In this document: positions 56,161-64,000 of the stretch, piece by piece
How the letters are laid out: each line of letters begins with the position of its first letter
Numbering within the stretch: the stretch's first letter is position 1
Position numbers and translations under genes: made by a program
The notes under the pieces: model-generated
The model's input: the letters and a program-made list of their open reading frames with translations, nothing else
What the model was told of the DNA's origin: nothing
Databases searched by the model: none
Assembly: GCA_037953745.1 (NCBI GenBank)
Contig: JBAKBP010000696.1
Coordinates: 124,001 to 188,000, forward strand
Length of the DNA stretch: 64,000 nucleotides
Direction: 5' to 3'
Source of the DNA: Lithodes maja
Taxonomy: Eukaryota > Arthropoda > Malacostraca > Decapoda > Lithodidae

Positions 56161-58836
56161 ATGGCTGCTCTAGCCCCTGTTTTTGCTCTTTGCTCAACGC
56201 CCTCATGTTCCGGGATCCCTATTTTTGCACATACTCTGTGCATTCGTTGTGTCAAATGCTTGGACCGATCAAGGGGTTTGTGGGTAACGAAGAATTGTAC
56301 CTTTTGTAGTCAGCTCAGTATTAAAGTATTACAGCACGACAATCTGGCCGCGGCGGTTGCATTACGCGAGGTCAGACAACTTCTTACTAATTATGCTACT
56401 GCAGTGGCTCATAAAGCACTGCAGTGTGATAACGTAATTCTATGGGACCGTTTATTGATTCAGCACCCCCCCATTAAACGTCCTTCTTCCCGAAGTAAAG
56501 TCAATAAGTCGGCAGAGACTGGGCTGGGTAAAGGGCTTCTTCCCTCTCCCGGCACATCTAAGAGACCGCGAGAGCCGTCTCCCCCGGCGACAGCTTCGGA
56601 GTCAAGATCTAGGTCCAGGTCACGGTCTCCTCTCAGAAAGCAGACACATAGTCACTCGACTTCACCTTCGCGGAAGAAGAGTAGGACAGACAAGACCAAG
56701 GACAGTTCTAGTGATACATCGAAGTCGAGGCGGAGTCACAAGTCTTCTAAGAAAGAGTCTCGTGCACGAAAGTCCTCCCGGCGTTCGCCGGAGCCTCGAA
56801 CCTCGCTTTCTGCCTCTACTCCCGACATGTCTCATGTCCAATCTGACAGGTCGGAAGTGGAGTCAGAGACTGTGGTGGGGGATATACCGGCGGACAAGTT
56901 GTCCCCAAATATTATTCCCAGTTCCAATATTCTCACTTTAGATTTAGAGGGTTCTCCCGGCAGTGATAACCCGCTAGAGGGTTCGAGTGAGGGCTCAGTC
57001 ATTGGGGTGGGGCCTGGCTCACAAGTGACTTCCGGCCAAGACCGGGGAGTTTGGAGATACTCCCAGCCATGGAGGGACAGCTCACTTCCGTCTCAGGCAA
57101 CACAGGTAGTGGCTGAAGTCCACCGGGACGCGGAGACCCCGTCTTCCATCCCTGACTTAACATGGCACCATCAGGGGGTCCCAGCCTCGGCGGAATCCTC
57201 TCAGGAGGGACCGGAGGCAGGGGATGAGGGTTCTATTATTTCTGAGGTGGGAATTCACGAGTCTAGTTCAGTCGTAGATAACTCTCAGAATAGGGATGCT
57301 TCACCTAATAGTTCTTCCTCTGCTCAATTTGTCACGGCGGATGAGATTAATGGGTTACTAGCGAGTGCTTCAACTAAGTTTTTTGGCCAGCAACCGGAGC
57401 CTCCTATAGTTGGTCTGGGAGCTTCCACGCCAACATCGACTGTCCGACCTCTGGCTACTTCCATTGCTTTGACACAAATTCCGCTCACTCCCCTTGTATC
57501 ACCTACTATTGTTACTAGGCCAACTTCGGCGGCACTAACTACTTCCAATGTGCGAGTAGTAGCAGACGTAAATCCTCCCCCGTTAGACAAAGCCCCGATC
57601 AGAAAAGGGGCTATGCCTCTCTTATACGGGCCAGACGATTCTTGGGTATCATTGGTACCAACAAAGCCAGAGGTAGCACAGTCCACTATGTCAGGGGAGC
57701 TTCCGGTACCACGAGAGTGGGTAATCCAAGGGAATAAATCTAGGAAGTTAAGGGCTCTAGATATGCTGGGAAATGTACTTGATGTTAGTATTAAGGCCAT
57801 CCCCAACTATTATCATCACGATTATTTTGTATATTCTTCTACACCTGCCCTACCCCCTGCGTCAGCTTCAAAACTATTTTCGGACTGGACAAAACATGAC
57901 GGGTTCAATGATATCAAAGCGCTGTCGGCTCTAACCCCTGAGTTAGGTTTAAAGACATTCACAGACTCAGCCGCGAATCCAGTTTTGAAGGTGGAGCAGT
58001 TGGGTCCGGGACCTTGGGTGGACTGGGAAGTCGAGGCGCAAAACTTTGCAACTACATTCACTTTTAAAGCTTCACACCAAATTCCACAAGAAAGCCATTC
58101 TTGGTTCTCTCTCCCGGTATACTCTGCCGGCGGAGTTCCCTCTGCTCTATTTGCTTTTTTAGCTGCCCCTAAAATTAATCTATGCGAGCTTAAAGATCCC
58201 TTTTCTACACCTTCCACTGCTCACCTAGACCGGGAGTTTAGGCTACGGGGAAAGGCGTATAGACTATTTTCTCAGTATATAGTTACGCAACAGGTAGCAA
58301 AGTCAATGCTAAGATCTGCTCAGGCTATCGCGGACACAGAAGTCCGAAAGGCGATCGAACTGTCTAGACGCTTGCTTTTCCAGACTTCTATACAGTCACT
58401 GGGAGATATACGCACGGCCTTGTTAGAGGCGGTGCGGGCAAGACAAGATCTAAGGATGTCTCTAGTCCGAAAGCTCCCGGATAGGATTGCAAATCAAGTA
58501 ATAATGTCCCCAGTTCTAACTGCCTCTTTAATGTCCCCGGAGGTGTGGAGGACGGTGTTTAACATGGCTCAGGCCTTGAAGCACAGTCCCGCCCCGTCTA
58601 AGAAACCTGCTTTCACTTTTACCAAGCCCAAACCAGTCGCTAAAGCTCAGTCTGGTGGGGCAAAATCCTTTCATTTGCCTAAATCCTCTTCCACCCAAGG
58701 TCAGTACAGATACAAGCAAGGAAAGTCTTCAGGTAACCATAAAGGACAGAGGTATCAAAGGCCGGGCCAGGGCCCGTTTCCAGCCAAACCCGGCCAGTCG
58801 TCTAAACTTACACCACCACCACCACCAAAAAACTAG
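56161..58836 (+). CDS. gag: DIRS-T2 Gag-like protein, intact (891 aa)
   Basis: Start chosen at ATG 56161 because it is the ATG shared with T1; the frame is open 36 codons further upstream. Residues 11-49 hold seven Cys, including CIRCVKC and CTFC, a likely zinc-binding CxxC-CxxC unit. Residues 147-210 are an Arg/Ser-rich domain (SRSRSRSRSP and similar) resembling SR splicing factors or a nuclear-localisation and RNA-binding tail. The middle is acidic/Ser-rich. Residues about 500-800 form a folded-looking core (DILGNxLDV-like, WTKHDGFNDIKALSALTPELG). The end is basic and Gln/Gly-rich, then a proline run and KN. It should package the element RNA. It is the only intact frame of the two T copies and ends on a slippery heptamer. 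Confidence 0.88.
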   Translation: MAALAPVFALCSTPSCSGIPIFAHTLCIRCVKCLDRSRGLWVTKNCTFCSQLSIKVLQHDNLAAAVALREVRQLLTNYATAVAHKALQCDNVILWDRLLIQHPPIKRPSSRSKVNKSAETGLGKGLLPSPGTSKRPREPSPPATASESRSRSRSRSPLRKQTHSHSTSPSRKKSRTDKTKDSSSDTSKSRRSHKSSKKESRARKSSRRSPEPRTSLSASTPDMSHVQSDRSEVESETVVGDIPADKLSPNIIPSSNILTLDLEGSPGSDNPLEGSSEGSVIGVGPGSQVTSGQDRGVWRYSQPWRDSSLPSQATQVVAEVHRDAETPSSIPDLTWHHQGVPASAESSQEGPEAGDEGSIISEVGIHESSSVVDNSQNRDASPNSSSSAQFVTADEINGLLASASTKFFGQQPEPPIVGLGASTPTSTVRPLATSIALTQIPLTPLVSPTIVTRPTSAALTTSNVRVVADVNPPPLDKAPIRKGAMPLLYGPDDSWVSLVPTKPEVAQSTMSGELPVPREWVIQGNKSRKLRALDMLGNVLDVSIKAIPNYYHHDYFVYSSTPALPPASASKLFSDWTKHDGFNDIKALSALTPELGLKTFTDSAANPVLKVEQLGPGPWVDWEVEAQNFATTFTFKASHQIPQESHSWFSLPVYSAGGVPSALFAFLAAPKINLCELKDPFSTPSTAHLDREFRLRGKAYRLFSQYIVTQQVAKSMLRSAQAIADTEVRKAIELSRRLLFQTSIQSLGDIRTALLEAVRARQDLRMSLVRKLPDRIANQVIMSPVLTASLMSPEVWRTVFNMAQALKHSPAPSKKPAFTFTKPKPVAKAQSGGAKSFHLPKSSSTQGQYRYKQGKSSGNHKGQRYQRPGQGPFPAKPGQSSKLTPPPPPKN
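58827..58833 (+). promoter_or_regulatory. Candidate -1 ribosomal frameshift heptamer A-AAA-AAC, DIRS-T2
   Basis: Last gag codons CCA AAA AAC TAG, same as T1. A -1 slip gives AAA AAA CTA GGG and runs into the RT frame with no stop. A G-rich stretch follows the stop, but I cannot define a pseudoknot by eye. Confidence 0.6.
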
Positions 58837-60719
58837 GGTCTCCCTCACTCCCAGGGCCAATCTTCAGGCGGGTGGATCAGAGGGTAGTCCAGCCGGCGAA
58901 CCCTTGTCTGCTAACTGGGTCGTTCCGGGCGAATCATCGCGCATGGCCTTTAAACACATGGGCGAGGATGGTGGCACGCAAAGGCATCACCTGGCAGTGG
59001 CTCCGGCGACCTCGCTTACGTCAGCCGACAAAAGCAAATTTTGTTTCATTAGAGGTGGAGTCACTGATCCAAGAGATGGTGGCCAAGAATGTTATCATCC
59101 CGGTTCGTCAAAATTACCCAGTTTTTACATCCAAACTTTTTCTGGTACCCAAAAGGGACAGTGTTCAGATGAGGCCGGTCGTAGACCTGTCTTATCTGAA
59201 CCTCCACATTCACAACGTGTCCTTCCGGATGCTGACAGTGAATCAAATCAGGCTAACACTTCCGCCGGAAGGGTGGATGTGTTCTTTAGACCTGACGGAC
59301 GCGTATTGGCACGTCCCGGTAAACAAACGGTTTCAACATTTTCTGGCCTTAAGAATCATGCATCAGACTTATGTCTTTCAGAGGATGCCGTTCGGTTTAA
59401 ACCTAGCACCTCGCATATTCACGAAATTAGTCCGGCAAGCCCTGATGCCCTTGTTGCAACAAGGGATCAGGATTTTGTGGTATCTAGACGACTGGCTGGT
59501 GGTGGCGGAGACGGAACAGTTATACATCAATCATGTCAACATAACATTAAATCATGTAAAATCTCTAGGATTCAAGGTAAACCTGGTAAAGTCAAACCTT
59601 GTTCCCTCACGAGTCACTCTGAGTCAGAGTGTGGACAATCGAAACAGGTTTCGCAAGAAACTGTTTCTGTTTCTTCACAGTCTGACTACGACACGGAGAG
59701 TCTGGGAATCTCTGGTCGGCTCTCTCAACTGGATTCAACTAACTGTAAAGTTGGGCCGGTTGAAAGTCAAACGTTTAATTTTGGAGGCCAACAAATGTTT
59801 TCCAATATTGCCGGCGGAAACATTATGGCCCATCCCAAAATTAATACACACCTAACTAGCGGTCTGGGCAAAGAGGGAAACATTGCACTCCGTCATGTCA
59901 TGGACCTCTCCTCCACCGACGGTATGGGTGGACACGGATGCGTCAGGCACGATAGGTTGGGGCTTTCAGTCAAACCAAGGGCATCAGGGTCAAGGGCTTT
60001 GGTCCCATTCAGAATCCTCCCACATAAATGTCAAAGAGTTACTAGTCCCCTTGTATTTCCTTCAGGCTCACGGCTTTTCTTTGCGGGGCAAATCAGTGGC
60101 CTTCAGGATGGACAATCTGAATGCGGTTCACTGCATTCAGAAACAGGGGTCAACGCGATCTCGGAGGTTGCTAAACGTGTCAGAAAAGATTTTTGTACTA
60201 GCCGACAAGCTGGACATTCAGCTTCACGCTTCTTATCTCCCCGGCGTAGCGAACGTTTGGGCAGACGCTCTATCTCAGAGACAGAGCACAACAGTAGAAT
60301 GGGCACTCAAGCAAAACATTTTCGACCTAATGATTGCGAAGCCTTACCATCCACAAGTGGATCTCTTTGCGTCCGAGGAGACTCACAAACTCCCGCTGTA
60401 CCTAACCCGCCGGACAACCACGCCGGCGGGAGGACCCGACGCACTGGTGACGGACTGGAACATGTGGAGTTCCATTTATCTGTTTCCGCCGCCAGACGCT
60501 TCTCTGATGTGCCAAGTAGTAAACAAACTACAGGATTATCGGGGCGTAGTCTCGTTAATCGCGCCCATGTGGCCGGCGCAGGCGTGGTACCAGCAATTGA
60601 AAACGTGGTGCCCGAACCCGGTGTCGCTCCCGGTCGGGTATTTCCACTTAGACACGATTGGCAACCTAGAGACCTCGCTGACTTTTGCATTATGGACATT
60701 CAGGAGGCCAAATGGCTAG
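58837..60719 (+). pseudogene. DIRS-T2 reverse transcriptase / RNase H (one stop, 39-bp deletion)
   Basis: Motifs in order: FTSKLFLVPKRDSVQMRPVVDLSYLN, WMCSLDLTDAYWHVPV (motif A intact), FQRMPFGLNLAPRIF, ILWYLDDWLVV (motif C), then SRVTLSQS, where T1 has 13 more residues including QWIGLVWD. A TAA at 59853 replaces Leu. RNase H follows in the same phase: VWVDTDASGTIGWG, VKELL, RMDNLNAV, WADALSQ. The frame ends at 60717-60719. The deletion removes a motif conserved in DIRS RTs, so this RT is probably inactive even without the stop. No ATG lies near the start. Confidence 0.9.
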
Positions 60720-61670
60720 CTCCGTATGGTAGAAACGTGACCGATAAATTCATGAATCAATACACACAATCTACTAAGAGACAGTATCATTCGCATTGGC
60801 AGTCTTTCACTTCTTGGATACTCAGAACAGAACAATCCGTGCTTTCGGTGGCTTTGGTTTTTAATTATTTAAACTATCTGTTTGAGCAGAAACGTCTATC
60901 TGTAGTAACGTTAAAGAATCACTTAACAGCAATTAGGATGCCATTCTTTGACCTTACAGGTCTAACCATACCATTAGCGGAGGAGACAGGTTTCATGAGG
61001 GCATGTTTTAAACTCCGCCCACCTCCCCGTCAGCTCATGCCTACCTGGTCTCTGGACAAAGCGTTGTCATTACTTCATTCCGGCGGTACCAAAATACTGC
61101 AGATTTTGACTTACTTTTAAAAAGGGCAGTATTCCTTATGGCTTTGGCTACCGGGAACAGGGTGTCTGAGCTGGTGGCGATGAGCAACACACCTAATTGC
61201 ATCAGGTTTGGTAGGCTCAATGATTGTATTCATGTTGCCCCTTCCCCGGGGTTCATCGCCAAGAATGAACACAGTGATCGCGTGTTTTCAGAGTTCACGG
61301 TGCCGGCGTTCAAAAGGGGAAAGGTGCACCATAATTTATGTCCAGTGCAAGCGCTTACCAAATATTTGAAAGTCGCACCTAGGAATCAACAAGGTGCTTT
61401 ATGGGTATCAAGTAGGGGTAAACGCGTAATGAAACTTAAACTGGCTTCTCTCTTAGTTAACGTCATTCAGGAAAGTAATCCCGGCGTTGTGGGTAGAGCT
61501 CACGATTTACGCAAATGGGCGACCTCTTTACGTTTCCTTAAGAATTTTCTGTTGAGGACATAGCAGCCAAGCACCTCTGGTCCTCTAATCATACTTTTTT
61601 GACTCGATACCTTTCAGTAGCTTTAGACAGGCCTTCCATGCCATGTATAGCTTTACGGCAGAGGGTCTAG
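60692..61670 (+). pseudogene. DIRS-T2 tyrosine recombinase (two frameshifts)
   Basis: ATG at 60692 overlaps the RT end by 28 nt, -1 phase, as in T1. It runs to about 61080, where one base fewer than T1 shifts phase (HSGGTKIL against HSRLYQNT). It resumes with ALATGNRVSEL (first Arg) and AHDLRKWATSLRF (HxxR), and shifts again near 61545 in a T-run, after which HTFLTRYLSVAL (Tyr) is readable to the TAG at 61668. Confidence 0.9.
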
Positions 61671-62369
61671 GTGGCCTCTGGGTCACTTAGTGTTTAGATG
61701 AAGAAAAGAGAGGGGGGGAGGTGCAGTCAGTGTAACATAGGACACCCTAGACCCCGCCAGAGTACGTGTGCGGAGCTTACGAGCTGTGATTCGAGATGTG
61801 TAGGTGCTGTGATATAAAATTTCTCTGTAGTATTCATTACAGGAAATTGTGCTAACGTACAATCATAGTAGAACGACAATGCTTGTTGTAAATAGTTTTG
61901 GCTGTGAAGCAATATAAATTTAAGTAATCTTAGTAGTTGCGGCCGCAACTTGTATTTGTAATGTAAGTACCTCTGCAGAAGTACAAGAATTCAGTACTTC
62001 TGCGACAGTACACGAGTTCCTTTTATTTTTAGGGTATAATTTTAGATATATATCCACGAGTTAATGGGGTTTATATGTGCACATGTAAACTTTGATGTTT
62101 TTATTTTTCACCACTTACTTTAAGTGGGGTGCCTTCTTAACTACCAGCTCTGTGTACAGAGTCTTTGAGTTAACCCCATTTTTGTCCAAGCAGGCTTCTT
62201 CGAAGCACGCTCCTGCTTGTCCCCTTTTTTGTATATTTATATGCTGTATAAAGTTTATGCACAAAAATATATCTTTTTTACAAAGTAAGAATACTATGTG
62301 GTTGTTTGATTATCTGCTTTTGCTAGAGTTATGATATGATTACGAATGTCCCCCTCCAGTCTTAGATAT
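61671..62369 (+). other. DIRS-T2 3' region
   Basis: Non-coding and homologous to T1 23551-24249, with the same GTACTTCTGC hairpins (about 61965-62010) and the TTCGAA-centred inverted pair. Confidence 0.6.
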
Positions 62370-62476
62370 CAGGCATAATCGTCAATGATGGAGGGGCCAC
62401 TAATAAATTATAGGTTGGACTCCTGCAAGGAGATAAAGAAAACCTAATATTTAGTAGTGGCCCAGTAATCATTGAT
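62370..62476. repeat. DIRS-T2 internal complementary region
   Basis: Complement of both outer ends joined, as in T1, with T2-specific differences (GGTTGGACTCC, GGCCCAGTAATC). Confidence 0.9.
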
Positions 62477-62552
62477 GACTGGGGCCCTCCCGACCATCCC
62501 CTTCCCATTCGTTGATGTATTAAGGATTTTGGTTTACTTGATATGTCAGTGA

Positions 62553-62902
62553 AGGAAGAATGACGCCTGAAGTCAGCGTCTGGTCAAAGATCCACACAAG
62601 TACATCCACGAAGTTATGGAAAGCTTATGATTAGTTATTCTTATTTTCTTTTTATTTGTTATTTTTTACGAAGTTTTTTCGTAGTGAGTACCCAATTTCA
62701 TAATGACGAACCATGAGTGAGGTTGCGTGCACTCATGATGAAGGCTCCTCAATTTTTTATGCTCTGCGCGGTAGATTCAAACTACGGTAAATGAGTGTTT
62801 GAAGAGGATGCCTTATGTAATAGGCATAATCGTCAATGATTACGGGGCCACTACTAAATATTAGGTTTTCTTTATCTCCTTGCAGGAGTCAAACCTATAT
62901 TA
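62553..62902 (-). repeat. DIRS-T2 right inverted terminal repeat
   Basis: Complement of 54216-54520 plus about 45 outer nucleotides that recur only in the internal complementary region. Confidence 0.9.
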
Positions 62903-63285
62903 TAAACGGTGGTATATATTTGTAAACAGTTTTTGTTTCTAAATATTGTTATATTGCTTGTAGCTACTAGCTGTATACACTATCAATTTGCTTCATATAA
63001 TTATCAATCCAATATTTCTCAAATTCATGCTGTGAAAAGTAAATGGAAGGTTTGGTTACATATTATAAAATACCGGTACAGTACCCTAGACTTTCTTCCA
63101 CGTGAAATGAATAGATATACAGTAGATAGATAAATTATATACACAATTGTCACGTGTTCGTATATAACTTATACGCGAAGAGTGTCCATGTAGAGCCGAA
63201 CCCGTTGAATACCAGGAACAAAAACCAAAAAAGACAAAATCTCTTCGCTCTGGGTTTTATTTACGGTACTTAACCAGCTACCTGC
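62903..63285. other. Short interval without recognised features
   Basis: AT-rich sequence between DIRS-T2 and the terminal MITE. No convincing ORF or repeat. Confidence 0.5.
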
Positions 63286-63289
63286 TTAA

Positions 63290-63781
63290 CCCTCCAGCCC
63301 CGGCTATGTATTATATATATATTCCTCGAAATCCGGGTGTTTTGGCCGAAAAACGTCTAGGCTAGGCTACCGTATATTCGTTAATCAGACTGCTTCCCGC
63401 ATTCCCGCGCATCCCCAAGCGTAGCTGTGTTATTTACCTGTAGAATGGCATTAAGTAGAGCTCTCTAAGTCAACTGGGTGAGCTGTGATGATGATTTCAT
63501 TGGAGATAACTTTATGGCCAAACCAGCCCCTTTACACCACTTTTCGATACTGAACAACAACATACAGGCACACACGAACAAGCGACGCTCTCCTTCTTGT
63601 GGCCGGAGATGCGGAGCGTCGGTCCAGCCGGCTGTTGTTTACATGCGTCGGACCGACGCCTCGCACAGCAAGCTCACAGGCTGTGACGTCATGGGTGTTT
63701 AAGTGGGTGTACAAGAGGTCATCCGGGTTGCCTGGGCCAAGGTTTTTATGGGTGTACAAGAGGGCATCCGGGAAGGAAGGG
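63290..63781. mobile_element. piggyBac-related MITE (492 bp)
   Basis: TTAA at 63286-63289 and 63782-63785. Left end CCCTCCAGCCCCGGCTATG resembles the left end of the 25710 piggyBac-like element (CCCTCCGACCCCGGCTAGG). Homology continues for about 200 nt (TCCGGGTGTTTT, TAGAATGGCATTAAGTAGAG against TAGAATGCCGTTGAGTAGAG). The right end is CATCCGGGAAGGAAGGG. No transposase. It is likely a deletion derivative of that piggyBac family. Confidence 0.7.
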
Positions 63782-64000
63782 TTAAGTAGAGCTCTCTAAG
63801 TCAACTGGTTGAGCTGTGATGATGATTTCATTGGAGATAACTTTATGGCCAAAACAGCCACTTTACACCACTTTTCGATACTGAACAACAACATACAGGC
63901 ACACACAAACAAGCGACGCTCTCCTTCTTGTGGCCGGAGATGCGGAGCGTCGGTCCAGCCGGCTGTTGTTTACATGCGTCGGACCGACGCCTCGCACACG
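63451..64000. repeat. Tandem direct repeat, period 331 bp, running off the window
   Basis: TTAAGTAGAGCTCTCTAAGT begins at 63451 and again at 63782. The second copy runs to the window end with very few differences from the first. Near its end the first unit also has two sub-repeats of GGGTGTACAAGAGG (about 63703 and 63750). The junction between units coincides with the MITE right end and TTAA. Confidence 0.8.

Larger units (their letters stand above)
54216..62902 (+). mobile_element. DIRS-T2: nearly complete DIRS-type retrotransposon, copy 2
   Basis: Same layout as T1: left ITR 54216-54520, leader, intact gag, RT/RNase H, tyrosine recombinase, internal complementary region (about 62370-62476), right ITR 62553-62902. 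Its lesions differ from those of T1: a 39-bp in-frame deletion and one stop in RT, and two frameshifts in the recombinase. Both copies lie in the same orientation 38 kb apart. Confidence 0.92.

Overview
This is a gene-poor eukaryotic window built almost entirely of transposable elements nested in one another. I recognise no host protein-coding gene, rRNA or functional tRNA. The mix of DIRS-type tyrosine-recombinase retrotransposons, several APE-type LINE families with different 3' tails, a Ty3/Gypsy element, piggyBac-like TTAA elements, hAT- and pogo-like MITEs and tRNA-derived SINEs fits a large arthropod genome. A decapod crustacean is my best guess; that is inference from element content, not from a host gene.

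Layout. 0-5 kb: a minus-strand LINE reverse transcriptase split by a 3.1-kb unrecognised insertion (7-bp target duplication) that carries hydrophilic ORFs and a 570-bp palindrome; then a plus-strand LINE tail. 6-15 kb: a truncated left end and then a complete 8-kb DIRS element (DIRS-G) whose sense strand is extraordinarily poor in A and whose RT and RNase H have lost catalytic aspartates. 16.1-24.8 kb and 54.2-62.9 kb: two copies of a second DIRS family (DIRS-T1 and DIRS-T2) with inverted terminal repeats, an internal complementary region and gag, RT/RNase H and tyrosine-recombinase frames. T2 has an intact 891-aa gag; all other frames carry different lesions in each copy. 24.9-27.7 kb: a TTAA MITE and a piggyBac-like element whose single ORF joins the acidic N-terminus to the C-terminal zinc finger with no transposase core.

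28.3-36.7 kb: one LINE copy (minus strand, poly-A tail) cut into seven pieces by six later insertions: a 207-bp MITE, three TTAA elements, a 1.8-kb solo LTR candidate and a pogo-like MITE. At most junctions, collapsing the target duplication restores the LINE reading frame. 36.7-39.3 kb: a second LINE, plus strand, with a (TAA)n tail. 39.4-47.1 kb: a Gypsy element (minus strand, 5-bp duplication ATTAC) whose left LTR, 3' region and integrase are each interrupted by younger retroposons or MITEs. 47.2-54.1 kb: an A-tailed retroposon, LINE fragments and a nearly full-length LINE with a (TAGA)n tail lying inside an (AAC)n-tailed repeat. 63.3-64.0 kb: a piggyBac-related MITE in partial tandem.

How the parts work together. 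In the DIRS-T family, Gag would package RNA, RT/RNase H would copy it, and the tyrosine recombinase would integrate a circular intermediate. The gag frame ends on a canonical A-AAA-AAC slippery heptamer in both copies, and the RT frame is open in the -1 phase, so RT is plausibly made by -1 frameshifting. The non-autonomous repeats (AAC-tailed, A-tailed, SINEs, TTAA MITEs) depend on machinery elsewhere. The nesting gives relative insertion ages.
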